NCBI RefSeq assembly: GCF_017876405.1
Contig: NZ_JAGINW010000001.1
Coordinates: 11,855,203 to 11,919,202, forward strand
Direction: 5' to 3'
DNA length: 64,000 bases
From: Kibdelosporangium banguiense
Lineage (GTDB): Bacteria; Actinomycetota; Actinomycetes; Mycobacteriales; Pseudonocardiaceae
Under the pieces are notes generated by a model that was not told the origin of the DNA, searched no databases, and saw nothing but the letters and a program-made list of their open reading frames with translations. The translations under genes and the position numbers were made by a program. Below are positions 32,108 to 41,344 of the stretch, piece by piece (the stretch's first letter is position 1; each line of letters opens with the position of its first letter).

Positions 32108-32629
32108 TCATCGTTTGACTGGTTCGATGCACTGGGTGAGCGGCGGTTCCGGGTACACCGACGCGTTCGCCCCTCGCGGGCACAGACTCTCGTCGGCCTT
32201 TCCCTGGATCACCTTGATGACCTTGGCCGCGCGGTCGCTGGAACAGTCGACCCGCACCGGGGTCACGTCGAAGGAGTCGATCGTGCCGTCGAAACAGATC
32301 CCTTCGGGCATCTCCGGTATCAGGCACAGATGTACGCCGGCTTCGTCGTAGTCCTGGTAGGGATCCGTACAAGTGCCTTGTGCCACCACTTCCGGCGGCA
32401 GCACCTGGCCGACGATGTGCGTGGCGAAGGGCGAACCGCAGTCCACTTTCCGAACCGAACCGTCGACGATCGCACAGTCACCGGTGTCCACCTCGGCGAT
32501 GTCGCTGCGGGAGCCCAGGTACCACCACAGGCCGCCACCGCCGGCCAGTAGCACCAGTACGGCCACAAGGGCGATGATCTTGCCTCTGGACGGCCCCTTC
32601 GCGGGGACCGGAACGCCTGGAGCGGACAT
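32108..32629 (-). CDS. LppU-like membrane-anchored protein (paralogue of the gene at 56 kb)
   Basis: A 173-residue protein with a short cytoplasmic Pro/Lys-rich tail, one membrane segment (about 19-40, IIALVAVLVLLAGGGGLWWYLG) and an external Cys-rich domain. Motifs are DTGDCAIV, CLIPEMPEGICFDG, CSSDRAAKVIKVIQG, DESLCPRG and the ending YPEPPLTQCIEPVK. The same pattern appears in the 56-kb protein, so the two are paralogues of the actinobacterial LppU/SCO3897-type family (function unknown). Six or more cysteines suggest disulphides outside the membrane. ATG 32629 follows AAGGAAG. Confidence 0.78.
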   Translation of the reverse strand: MSAPGVPVPAKGPSRGKIIALVAVLVLLAGGGGLWWYLGSRSDIAEVDTGDCAIVDGSVRKVDCGSPFATHIVGQVLPPEVVAQGTCTDPYQDYDEAGVHLCLIPEMPEGICFDGTIDSFDVTPVRVDCSSDRAAKVIKVIQGKADESLCPRGANASVYPEPPLTQCIEPVKR

Positions 32630-32867
32630 GTTCTTCCTTGAAAGTCGGCGGTGCGCGGGCCCCCGGAGACCCTGGCAGAACCGCGACAGTAGTTGATCGC
32701 GGGCAGCATTGATGTCATTGCGGTGTAACGGTTCGGAGGCGGCAACACCCGGGTACGCCGAACGGATCAAGCCTGCTGGGCCGCAAAGATGACAACGGCG
32801 GGAGCGCGCAATTCGGCACGCGAATGCGCGCTGCCCGGAAACGATCACTACGCCTAGTATCCGACGA

Positions 32868-33902
32868 GTGCCGTTTCGCCGTGGTCGCAACGACCTCATC
32901 GACCAGCCCCGTGATCCGCGTGCCGACGAATACCCGATGCCCGCTGTTCCATTCGGGTGGTACGCCGTACTCCGCAGCCGTGAATTACGACCGGGAAAGG
33001 TCGTCAGTCTGCATTACTTCGGACGTGCCCTCATCGCGTTCCGGGGGACGGACGGGAAGGCGGCTGTCCGCGACGCCCATTGCCCGCACTACGGCGCGCA
33101 CCTGGGCGTCGGCGGGAAGGTCGTGGACGGGTCCGTGGAGTGCCCGTTCCACGGGTGGCGGTTCGGCACGGACGGCCGATGCACGTTCGCGCCGTTCGCC
33201 TCCCGGGTGCCCAAGGTATCCATCGGCGGTCTGCCGGTCCACGAGCACAGCGGGCTCATCTTTGTCTACTGTGGACCAACCGGGCCGTCCTGGCGAGTGC
33301 CGGAAATCCCGGAGACGACCTCCGCGGGCTACGCCGCACCGGTCGACGACGTCTGCCGGGCGCGGATCCATGTCCAGGAGATGCGAGAGAACATCGTGGA
33401 CGAGTCGCATTTCCACCACATCCACGGCCAGAGCGAACCGCCTGTCCAGAACTTTCAGCCCGACGGCCCTTTCGCCGAGGCCCACAGCCGGTTCCGCCGA
33501 CGCGTGCTCGGCTGGGACATCGACAACACCTTCGACGTGTTCATGTACGGGCCAGGCGTCATGGTCGTACGCGTCGACGGCCCTATCCTCTCGTTGACCG
33601 CTGTCGCTCTCACCACGCCCATCGATGACCGTACGAGCGAGATGCGGATGCTGTACTACGTCCGTAAACCGGCCGGACTCCCTTTCCTGGCACCCGTGCT
33701 CAAACTCGCGTTCCGCGCGGAGGCCCTGCGCGAGGTCCGCGAAGAGGTCCAGATCTGGGATCACAAGATCCACCAGCAGCGGCCCATCCTGCTCCCGCAC
33801 GAAAAGGGGATCAAGGCACTGCGCCGCTGGTACGCACAGTTCTACCCGCCCAGCACCCCCGATGAGCTCAGTGCGGAACTAGACGCGGCCACGGCGACGT
33901 AG
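32868..33902 (+). CDS. Rieske non-haem iron oxygenase (KshA-like)
   Basis: A 344-residue Rieske oxygenase alpha subunit. The Rieske [2Fe-2S] ligands are CPHYGAHLG (Cys72, His74) and CPFHGWRFG (Cys92, His95). The mononuclear iron site is in ENIVDESHFHHIHG (about 174-187). Layout and length fit the 3-ketosteroid-9-alpha-hydroxylase/Rieske demethylase group that uses a separate reductase. No ferredoxin or reductase gene is nearby. GTG 32868 was used because it gives a typical N-terminus before PFGWYAVLRS. It is convergent with a LysR gene (24-bp overlap). The substrate is unknown; sterol-like or cyclic compounds are possible. Confidence 0.9.
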   Translation: MPFRRGRNDLIDQPRDPRADEYPMPAVPFGWYAVLRSRELRPGKVVSLHYFGRALIAFRGTDGKAAVRDAHCPHYGAHLGVGGKVVDGSVECPFHGWRFGTDGRCTFAPFASRVPKVSIGGLPVHEHSGLIFVYCGPTGPSWRVPEIPETTSAGYAAPVDDVCRARIHVQEMRENIVDESHFHHIHGQSEPPVQNFQPDGPFAEAHSRFRRRVLGWDIDNTFDVFMYGPGVMVVRVDGPILSLTAVALTTPIDDRTSEMRMLYYVRKPAGLPFLAPVLKLAFRAEALREVREEVQIWDHKIHQQRPILLPHEKGIKALRRWYAQFYPPSTPDELSAELDAATAT

Positions 33903-34820
33903 CCAGGCGCTGTAGGCCGGGGACTTGGCTGTCTCTGTCTGGTAGGCCTCAGTGAGGGCGTCGCGGAGTTGCGGGGCCTGCGAGGCGACTGGGCTTTGGG
34001 TTGGCCAGATCAGGCGCTGGCGGACCCACATTGGGTCGTCTGTGAGTGGCCTGATGACGACGTTGGCTCTTTCTGGGGTCAGGGCGTGGGCCAGTGCGAC
34101 GCCGTGGCCCTGGCCGATCAGGGGGAATGTGACGCTCGCGTTGATCCGCTGGACGGCTCGGGGGGTGAATCCGGCGCGTCGGCAGGCCGCCCGGAACTGG
34201 GCGCGCATGCGGATGTCCTTGCCCTCGCCGGCGAGCCATACCTCCTCGGCGAGGGCGTTGAGAGGGATCTCGGGCAGGCCGGCGAGCCGGTGTTCGGCCG
34301 AGAGCAGTACGAAGATCGGCTCGATCGCGATGACCGCCTCGGTGAGTTCTGTGGGCAGCGCCAGTTCGTAGCCTGGATAGTCGAGGCCGAGGCCTACTTC
34401 CAGTCTGCCGTCGACGAGCAGTTCGATGAGTTCTTCCTCGGACTCGTTGACGAGCAATGACGTCTCGGCTCGTGGGAACAGGCCGCGGGCGGCGGTCATC
34501 ATCACGGCGGTCAACGGCCCTGGCACAGAGCCGAGTCGCAGGGTGGCCGAGTCGGTGTCGTTCTGCCGGACCGCACGCATGAGTTCCTCGTGCGTCGACA
34601 GGATGCTCAGCGAATGTGACAGCACGACTGTGCCGAGCGCGGTCGGCTGTGCTCCGCTGCCGTCACGCACGAAGAGCCGGCCGCCCAATGCCCGCTCGAT
34701 CCGCTGGAGTTGAGCGGTCAGCGCTGGTTGTGTGTGTCCCAGGGCGGCGGCCGCCTTGCTGATGCTGCCCGCCTCCGCGATGGCGTTGACCACGCGCAGA
34801 TGGCGGATCTCAAGATCCAT
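33879..34820 (-). CDS. LysR-family transcriptional regulator
   Basis: A 313-residue LysR regulator. The winged helix is at residues 1-62 (LRVVNAIAEAGSISKAAAALGHTQPALTAQLQRIERALGGRLFVRD). The effector domain is about 90-295 (LRLGSVPGPLTAVMM, LLVDGRLEVGLGLDYPG, INASVTFPLIGQGHGVALAHAL). It is divergent from the secreted subtilase, with 89 bp between the starts, so the protease is its best candidate target. ATG 34820. Confidence 0.92.
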   Translation of the reverse strand: MDLEIRHLRVVNAIAEAGSISKAAAALGHTQPALTAQLQRIERALGGRLFVRDGSGAQPTALGTVVLSHSLSILSTHEELMRAVRQNDTDSATLRLGSVPGPLTAVMMTAARGLFPRAETSLLVNESEEELIELLVDGRLEVGLGLDYPGYELALPTELTEAVIAIEPIFVLLSAEHRLAGLPEIPLNALAEEVWLAGEGKDIRMRAQFRAACRRAGFTPRAVQRINASVTFPLIGQGHGVALAHALTPERANVVIRPLTDDPMWVRQRLIWPTQSPVASQAPQLRDALTEAYQTETAKSPAYSAWLRRRGRV

Positions 34821-34909
34821 AGCACGATGTTATGGGCGGATGGGAGTACCCGCCAGATCGATGCCGCCGGAAGAGTCGAGCGGGTCCGACCAGGAGAAAT
34901 GGAGACCCG

Positions 34910-37900
34910 GTGGCCAGATCCCGGCGTTTGATCACCATCATGTTAACCACGGTTTCGGTGGTGCTGACGGGCATGGCGGCTCCGGCCGCGTCAGCAGAGG
35001 AGAACAGCGGCTGGAAGACCGGAACGGCACCTGCTGGCAGCGAGGGACACTGGGTCACGTTGCTCACCGGCGACCGCGTGTACGTCGAGGGCAACCAGAT
35101 CGGGATAACCCCTGCCGCGGGCCGCGAGCACATCGGGTTCAGCCAGTACGAGAAGGACGGCCATCAGTACGTCGTGCCCAACGACGCGATGCGGATGGTC
35201 TCCGAGGGCCAGGTGGACCGTCGGTTGTTCGACGTCACCGGGCTGGTCAAGGCTGGGTACCACGACGAAGCGGTCGGCGAACTGCCCGTCATCGTCCAGC
35301 AAAGCAATGCCGCCAAGCACTTGCGCGCGACCGCCCAGGTAAGCCGCAGCCTGCCGAGCATCGGTGCCGAAGCGTTGCGAGTCCCCAAGAACTCGTCAGC
35401 CGAGTTCTGGTCCGGGCTGACGACCGGATCGCAGGTCTCGCGCCGGGCGGCCGAAGGCGTGACCAAGATCTGGCTGGACGGCGCGCGAGAAGTCTCGCTG
35501 GATGTCAGCGTGCCGCAGATCGGTGCACCCGCCGCGTGGGCCGCCGGACATGACGGCACCGGCGTCACCGTTGCGGTGCTGGACACCGGTATCGACGCGA
35601 CGCACCCGGATCTCAAAGGAAAGATCGTCGAGGCGAAGAACTTCACCGAAGCCCCCGACACCGACGATACGGTCGGCCACGGCACGCACGTTGCGTCCAC
35701 AGTGGCCGGTAGCGGAGCCGCGTCCGGCGGCAAGTTCCGTGGCGTGGCACCAGGTGCGTCCTTGCTCATCGGCAAGGTGTGCCCGACACGCAACTGCTCC
35801 GACTCCGCGATCCTCGCAGGGATGGAGTGGGCCGCACCCCGCGCCCGCGTGATCAACCTGAGCCTGGGCGCGCCCGACTCCCCGGGGATCGATCCGGTCG
35901 AGGAAGCAGTGAACAGCCTGACCGCACAGACCGGTGCGCTGTTCGTGGTGGCGGCGGGCAACGAGGGCGCCGACTCGAACGTCGGATCGCCCGCGACCGC
36001 GGATGCGGCGCTCGCCGTTGGTGCGGTCGACAAGCAGGACAACCTGGCTCCGTTCTCCAACCGTGGACCGCGGGTCGACGGCGCCATCAAACCGGACATC
36101 ACCGCGCCCGGTGTCGGCATTGTCGCCGCCCTGGCCGCGCACAGTGGCTACCCTCCGGCGTCCACGCCCGGCTACACCCAGTTGAACGGGACCTCGATGG
36201 CCACGCCGCACGTCGCCGGTGCGGCGGCGTTGCTGGCGCAGCAGCACCCGAAGTGGGTGGCCGGTGACTTGAAGGCGACGCTGATGGGTTCGGCCAAGCC
36301 CAACCCCGCGCTCAACGTCTTCGCCCAGGGCGCGGGCCGTGTCGACGTGGCCCGTGCGATCAACACGACCGTGCAGCCCGGTCCGGTCAGCCTCGCCCTC
36401 GGCTCGCAGCCTTGGCCCGCCGAGGACGACGTTCCGATCGTCAAGACCGTGACCTACCGCAACACAGGCACGGCCGCGGTCACCCTCGATCTGTCCACTC
36501 AGGTCACCGCGCCCGACGGGAAACCCGTGCCCGCAGGCATGTTCACCGCGAACCCGAGCCGGATCACTGTCCCGGCAAACGGTTCGGCCGACGTCACACT
36601 CACCACTGACACCAGGGTGCCGAGCGCGACCGGTGTCTTCACCGGCGCTCTCATCGCAACCGGCGACCAGTCCGTGCGAGTTCCGCTCACTGTCACAAAA
36701 GGACATGAGTCCCGGACGCTGACCATCCGGCACATCAACCGCGACGGCACGGCCGCGAGCACCTACGAGACCTCCGTCGTCGGTGTCGATCACCAGATCT
36801 ACCAGGTGCCTTTCAACGAGTCGGGCACGGTCTCCGTCCGGGTGCGGCCCGGCCGCTACCACATCGAGTCCAAGATCGTCTCGCCGGACGGCAGCTCGAC
36901 TCTGTTGGTACAGCCGAGTTTCACGGTCGCCGGCGACAGCCAGCTCGAACTGGACGCACGGAAGGGAACGTCGGTCTCGGTGACGGTTCCGCGTGCGTCG
37001 GCGCGTACTCGCCTTGCCAGCGCGGGATTCCTGCGTACCCTGCCCTCCGGTTACCAGACCTCGCCCCGGATCATAGGTGACTCGTTCGCCAAGCTCTTCA
37101 CCGCCGACCTGGGCGGCGAGGTCACCCCGGATCAGGGCCGGATCATCTCGGAGGTACGCAGTGTCTGGGCCGAGCCCACACCGGACGGCACGTTCTTCGA
37201 CTCGCCGTACGAGTACGACCTGGTCTGGTTCCAGCGCGGCAAGTTCCTGACCAACTTCAAGCGGGCGGCCAAGCCCCAGGAACTGGCCACGGTCACCGAC
37301 AAGTACTACGCCGTCTCACCGGAAAAGAAACAGGGCTTCTCCCACAACTGGGGTTTCCCTCCGGAGGGCGGCAGCGCGTTGTCCGCACCGATCAGGTTCA
37401 CCGTGCCCGGCACCCGGACGATCTACGTCACCGCCGCCGACACGACGTGGCGGCGGCGGTGGGAGCAGATCGGGCCCCAGTCGCAGTACTGGACCAACGA
37501 CATCACCTACAAGCCCGGCCATCGTTATGAGGCACAGTGGCAGCGGGCGGTGATCGGGCCGCGCTTCGGCGAGCGGACCTACATGGCACGGACCGGCAAC
37601 ACGATGTTCTTCAACCTGCCGCCGTTCGGCGACCAGGCCGGCACCACCGGCTACTCGTTGCTCGACAGCGGCCGGATGGCGTTCTACCGCGACGGCACGA
37701 AGCTCGTGGAGGTACCGACGTACTTCTACGACTCGCAGGGCCCGGTACCGGCCGCGACGAGCACATATCGGCTGGAGTACGAGGTGAACCGGCGGACCGG
37801 ATTCGACGTGGGCACGCAGATCAGCGGCTCGTGGACGTTCAAGTCCGGCGAGGTGGGCACCGACAAGCCGACCTACATGCCACTCGCAGGCGTGTCGTTC

Positions 37901-38203
37901 GCACCGCACACCGACATCGGTAACAGCGTTCCCGGCGGTCTGATCTATCCCCTGCCGGTTTCGTTGCAGCGCTACCCCGGCTCCGCTTCGCCGAAGGTAC
38001 GCGAGATCAACATCGAGGCGTCGTTCGACGAAGGGACTACTTGGCGGAAGGTACTGATCCTTCCCACCGGGCGGGATTCCTGGGTCGCGCTGATGGCCCA
38101 TCCGTGGAAGGGAACGGTGTCCCTGCGGGCATCAGCGACGTTCGCGGACGGTAGCGCGGTCGACTACACCGCGCTGCGTGCGTACAAACTGCGTTCGTTC
38201 TGA
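34910..38203 (+). CDS. Secreted subtilisin-like serine protease, S8 family
   Basis: A 1097-residue exported protease. It has a signal peptide (about 1-30, ending PAASAEENS), a propeptide to about 200, and a peptidase S8 domain of about 205-470 with a complete triad: Asp225 in VAVLDTGIDATHPDL, His257 in VGHGTHVAS, Ser429 in GTSMATPHVAG. About 600 more residues of beta-rich modules follow (an Fn3-like region at about 500-620; two further unassigned blocks), with no membrane anchor. It resembles the large Streptomyces subtilases with long C-terminal extensions. GTG 34910 sits behind GGAGACC and opens a standard signal peptide. The neighbour is a small repeat-bearing membrane peptide 82 bp downstream. 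The substrate is unknown. Confidence 0.92.
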   Translation: MARSRRLITIMLTTVSVVLTGMAAPAASAEENSGWKTGTAPAGSEGHWVTLLTGDRVYVEGNQIGITPAAGREHIGFSQYEKDGHQYVVPNDAMRMVSEGQVDRRLFDVTGLVKAGYHDEAVGELPVIVQQSNAAKHLRATAQVSRSLPSIGAEALRVPKNSSAEFWSGLTTGSQVSRRAAEGVTKIWLDGAREVSLDVSVPQIGAPAAWAAGHDGTGVTVAVLDTGIDATHPDLKGKIVEAKNFTEAPDTDDTVGHGTHVASTVAGSGAASGGKFRGVAPGASLLIGKVCPTRNCSDSAILAGMEWAAPRARVINLSLGAPDSPGIDPVEEAVNSLTAQTGALFVVAAGNEGADSNVGSPATADAALAVGAVDKQDNLAPFSNRGPRVDGAIKPDITAPGVGIVAALAAHSGYPPASTPGYTQLNGTSMATPHVAGAAALLAQQHPKWVAGDLKATLMGSAKPNPALNVFAQGAGRVDVARAINTTVQPGPVSLALGSQPWPAEDDVPIVKTVTYRNTGTAAVTLDLSTQVTAPDGKPVPAGMFTANPSRITVPANGSADVTLTTDTRVPSATGVFTGALIATGDQSVRVPLTVTKGHESRTLTIRHINRDGTAASTYETSVVGVDHQIYQVPFNESGTVSVRVRPGRYHIESKIVSPDGSSTLLVQPSFTVAGDSQLELDARKGTSVSVTVPRASARTRLASAGFLRTLPSGYQTSPRIIGDSFAKLFTADLGGEVTPDQGRIISEVRSVWAEPTPDGTFFDSPYEYDLVWFQRGKFLTNFKRAAKPQELATVTDKYYAVSPEKKQGFSHNWGFPPEGGSALSAPIRFTVPGTRTIYVTAADTTWRRRWEQIGPQSQYWTNDITYKPGHRYEAQWQRAVIGPRFGERTYMARTGNTMFFNLPPFGDQAGTTGYSLLDSGRMAFYRDGTKLVEVPTYFYDSQGPVPAATSTYRLEYEVNRRTGFDVGTQISGSWTFKSGEVGTDKPTYMPLAGVSFAPHTDIGNSVPGGLIYPLPVSLQRYPGSASPKVREINIEASFDEGTTWRKVLILPTGRDSWVALMAHPWKGTVSLRASATFADGSAVDYTALRAYKLRSF

Positions 38204-38221
38204 GTACGGCCGGTTGGTGGT

Positions 38222-38261
38222 GTGCCCTGGCACCAGTGACGCCACACTGGTGCTAGGGCAC
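38222..38261. promoter_or_regulatory. 17-bp-stem inverted repeat between protease and small peptide genes
   Basis: GTGCCCTGGCACCAGTG (38222-38238) and CACTGGTGCTAGGGCAC (38245-38261) pair at 16 of 17 positions across a 6-bp loop. It starts 19 bp after the protease stop and ends 24 bp before the small peptide start. There is no T-run. It could be a terminator for the protease, an attenuator, or an operator for the small gene. Confidence 0.7.
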
Positions 38262-38285
38262 CGGCTCATGAAGGAGGCAGACGGC

Positions 38286-38564
38286 ATGCCCACCGCCATC
38301 GAATACGGCCTGATGTCACCAGTCGTGCACACTCAGAACGGCGCGGGCGGCGGACCACCGGCCCCGCGGGATTTCACGCTCGCCCAGAACGGCGCGGGTA
38401 GCGGACCGCCCGCGCAGAACCACATCGCGGTGGTCCAGACGGACGTCACGCCCGCGACGCCCGCCAGTGACTGGCTGGTCGCCGGACCGCTGGCCACACT
38501 GCTGCTCGTGGTCGCCGTCGCGGCAGCAGTCCGGCGCTATGTGTTCCCGAGAAGTCCAGGTTAG
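38286..38564 (+). CDS. Small tail-anchored peptide with duplicated QNGAG(G/S)GPPA motif
   Basis: A 92-residue protein starting at ATG 38286 behind a strong AAGGAGG. Residues about 16-48 contain two copies of QNGAGxGPPA (HTQNGAGGGPPAPRD and LAQNGAGSGPPAQNH). A Thr/Pro/Ala spacer and one C-terminal membrane segment (about 66-84, AGPLATLLLVVAVAAAV) followed by RRYVF come after. With Arg after the segment, the positive-inside rule places the repeat region outside the cell. There is no N-terminal signal peptide. It lies just after the secreted protease and tail-to-tail (4-bp overlap) with a tandem kinase. I know no family for it; possible roles are precursor peptide or protease substrate (speculative). 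Confidence 0.7.
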   Translation: MPTAIEYGLMSPVVHTQNGAGGGPPAPRDFTLAQNGAGSGPPAQNHIAVVQTDVTPATPASDWLVAGPLATLLLVVAVAAAVRRYVFPRSPG

Positions 38565-40180
38565 GTCGAGGCGCTGGTCGCTCGTTCGATCAGCGCCCTG
38601 GCCGCGGGGATGCGAATCCGTTCCGCCGGGTCGCGCTCAAGCAAGCCGACGATGAGGTCGGCGAGCGCGCCCCGGCTTCTGCGTAACTCCGCTTTTTCGG
38701 TCATCACCGCGACCATCGTGGCGGGCAACGTCGCACGCTCGAACGCTCCACGTCCTTCTGCCGCGAAGTAGAGCGTCGCGCCCAATGCCCACAGGTCCCA
38801 CACGTCCGACGGTTGGCCGCCTTGCATGCGTTCCGGCGACATGTACGCGGGCGAGCCGATGATGGTGCCGATGGAGGTCAGCTTCGGATCGTCGTAGGAC
38901 TGGGCGAGGCCGAAGTCGGCGAGCTTGGCCGACCCACGCGAAGGCACCATCACGTTGCTGGGCTTGACATCCCGGTGCACGATCGTCGCCTCGTGCGCCA
39001 CCTCCAGTACCGACAGCAGGTCGTCGGCGAGCTTGGCGACCTTGTGCAGCTGCATCGGGCCGTTCTTGTTGACCAGGTCCTCCAGCGTCGGCGCGTCGAC
39101 GAGCTCCATCACGATGAACGTGTCGTTGTGCTCTCTGATCAGGTCGTGGACGGTGACGATGCCCGGGTCGACGAGCCGGCTGGCGATCCGGGCCTCCCGC
39201 AGCACACGTTCGGCGTACTCGCCGCGTTGGTCGACCGGGATCCCGCCGGGCACCATGAGTTCCTTCACCGCGACCTCGCGGCCGAGCACAGTGTCCTTGG
39301 CCAGCCACACGATGCCCATCCCGCCACGGCCCAGCTCACGCGTGAGCACGTACCGGCCGTTGCTGATCTGCCGCCCGACGAGTGACGCCAGCTGTGGCAG
39401 TTGCGGCACAGGCACGGGATCCTGCAGGCGTTTGCGCATCGGGCGCCGGCGAATCCGCAGGCGCTCCACAGTCGCCGGGGACTGACTGTCACCGAGCGCG
39501 CGGTAGATGACCTGCCGTGCCCGGTGCGGCCGGATGCGCTCCTCCGGATCGGGTTCGAGCAGCCGGGGGATCAACTGCGCCAACGGGCCCGTGCACACCT
39601 TCATGATCGGGCGGTCCCGCTTCAACGGACGGCCTTCGACGGCGTAGTACAAGGTCTTGCCCAGCGCCCACATGTCCGCGGTGGGGTCACGGCTGACCGT
39701 GCCGAAGCCGAAGTCGGTCAGCTTCACCGTCGCCTCGTCCTGGTCGATGATCGCGACCCGCCGCGGCGTGACGCCGTGGTGCATGATCCCGGCGTCCTGG
39801 GCGGCTTCCAGCGCGGTGAGCAACTGGTCGGCCATGAGCGTGACCCAGGCTTCCGGCTGCGGGCCCGAGTCCTCGACGAGGTCGTTCAGCCTGGGCGCGG
39901 TGACCTGTTCGGTGACGACGTAGATCGTGCCGTCCTCGTTGATCGCGTCGTAGACCTTCGCCAGGGTGGGGCTGGACAAGCGTTTGGCGAGCCGCGCGTC
40001 GCGGAAGGCGTGCTGGCTGTGGATGTGCAGCGCCTGGCCTTCCAGATCGTCGGGCGGGATCAGCTCCTTGACGATCACCTGCTGTCCGGTGTCGTTGTCG
40101 CGGGCCTTCCACAGCAGGCCGTTGCCGTCGTGGTTGATCGTCCGATCGAGTTCGTACCGGCCTTGGCCTATCGTCCGCAT
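38561..40180 (-). CDS. Tandem Ser/Thr protein kinase: N-terminal pseudokinase plus C-terminal active Hanks kinase
   Basis: A 539-residue soluble protein with two kinase domains and no membrane segment. Domain 1 (about 8-235) keeps the Lys (VIVKEL, 38) and DFG (156-158), but the catalytic HRD reads HHG (MHHGVTPRR, 134-141) and the P-loop is poor (NHDGNG), so it is a pseudokinase. Domain 2 (about 277-535) is complete: GRGGMG (284-289), Lys306 in VAVKEL, HRDVKPSN (402-409), DFGLA (422-426) and a GSPAYMSPERM activation segment. Such pairs can act by the pseudokinase regulating the active domain. ATG 40180 follows GGGGGGAG; the longer frame upstream is non-coding. Targets are unknown. Confidence 0.9.
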   Translation of the reverse strand: MRTIGQGRYELDRTINHDGNGLLWKARDNDTGQQVIVKELIPPDDLEGQALHIHSQHAFRDARLAKRLSSPTLAKVYDAINEDGTIYVVTEQVTAPRLNDLVEDSGPQPEAWVTLMADQLLTALEAAQDAGIMHHGVTPRRVAIIDQDEATVKLTDFGFGTVSRDPTADMWALGKTLYYAVEGRPLKRDRPIMKVCTGPLAQLIPRLLEPDPEERIRPHRARQVIYRALGDSQSPATVERLRIRRRPMRKRLQDPVPVPQLPQLASLVGRQISNGRYVLTRELGRGGMGIVWLAKDTVLGREVAVKELMVPGGIPVDQRGEYAERVLREARIASRLVDPGIVTVHDLIREHNDTFIVMELVDAPTLEDLVNKNGPMQLHKVAKLADDLLSVLEVAHEATIVHRDVKPSNVMVPSRGSAKLADFGLAQSYDDPKLTSIGTIIGSPAYMSPERMQGGQPSDVWDLWALGATLYFAAEGRGAFERATLPATMVAVMTEKAELRRSRGALADLIVGLLERDPAERIRIPAARALIERATSAST

Positions 40181-40429
40181 GTCTCCCCCCAAGGCGGTGT
40201 CCGTGGTCGCCGTCCGTGGTCGCCTCGCATCGCCGATCCGTGAGCCGGACCAGGATAGTCGCGACCGTGGGTCCATGGTCGACTCCGAATCGGGCATTGC
40301 CTGCAGCCAAGCAGCCGAACGCACCCTGACCAGCGCTGTCCAGGATTCTTCAAGTGTTTCACATCAACCATGCACCACCGTGGCATCGGGGCGAACAGGC
40401 AACGCGATGAACACCGGCGCACCGGCCGT

Positions 40430-40981
40430 GACCAGGGGTCGGCCGGTTCGCCGGTGCGCTCGAGTTCGTCGAGGTGTCGCCGTACGCGTTCGGCGTCCTG
40501 GTCTCGTCCTTGCTGGCGGTAGAGCTCGAACGCTTCCTGCCAGGTCAGACGGGCCTGCCCGCTGTCACCGAGAGCGAGGTGGGGATGGGCGAGGTTGTCG
40601 AGGGTGTTGGCGGCCTGGAAGGTGTTTCCCAGGTCGCGGAACAGGATGAGGGCCTGCGTGTAGTGGTGGATGGCGCGGTGGTGGTCGCCGGTCCGGTGGT
40701 CGATCCAGCCGAGACTGTCCAATGTGGCTGCTGCGCCTTCGGTGTTGTCATGGTGGCGTTGCAAGGCGAGTGCGGCCTCACAGTGGGCACGTGCAGTCGC
40801 GTAATCGCCGATCCAGGCGGTATACCAACCGACCGCGGCCGTGCATGTCCTGGGTGATCAGCGATGCCTGCTCCAGGCCAAGCAGCACGATCCTGGTTTC
40901 GGCTGGTGGCAGGCCGAGGAGACTCGCGGCAGCAGGCAGGCTGATGTCGGCTCCGGGTGCGATGCCCAGCAGCGCGAACAA
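40430..40981 (-). pseudogene. Remnant of a STAND/AfsR-type regulator (winged-helix piece plus TPR piece)
   Basis: Two pieces on the minus strand belong to one STAND regulator. Around 40981-40830 is FALLGIAPGADISLPAAASLLG and LPPAETRIVLLGLEQASLITQD, the winged-helix region after NB-ARC. From about 40810 to 40440, in a different frame, is ARAHCEAALALQRHHDNTEG, LDSLGWIDHRTGDHHRAIHHYTQALILF and LTWQEAFELYRQQGRDQDAERVRRHLDELE, which are TPR repeats. The NB-ARC core and several hundred residues between the pieces are missing and a frameshift separates them. The intact STAND protein at 21.4-23.5 kb shows what the parent looked like. Limits are approximate. Confidence 0.75.
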
Positions 40982-41344
40982 CTGCGCCTGGTTCGATCAT
41001 TGCCGCGGATCATGTTGATCTCTCCGCCGGATTCGCCCGCCGCGTTTTGACGTTCTGACAACAAGTGAGCGTACGACACCTGAGAGTAATACCGCCTTCT
41101 ACACTCCGAGACGGAATCCGTATTCAGCCCGCATTGGCTTCATCCGTTTGTGTTAAGCCACTCGGTGCGGGTGGCATCCGGTTCTCCACTGGGAGTTGGA
41201 TATCCCCGTCGCCATCGCCCAGAACCTCCGCCCCAGTGCCATGCCAGGCGATCCGAGCCGGACATGGCCACTGGCTCCCCCAGCCGCCGCGTCCACAGAG
41301 GACCACCTGGCCGGCGGGGAGGCGGCACGAGGGGAATTCGAGAG
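40982..41344. other. Intergenic region
   Basis: About 360 bp before the GGDEF/EAL gene. AT-richer around 41050-41160. No gene, repeat or convincing operator was recognised; it should hold the promoter of the GGDEF/EAL gene. Confidence 0.4.
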
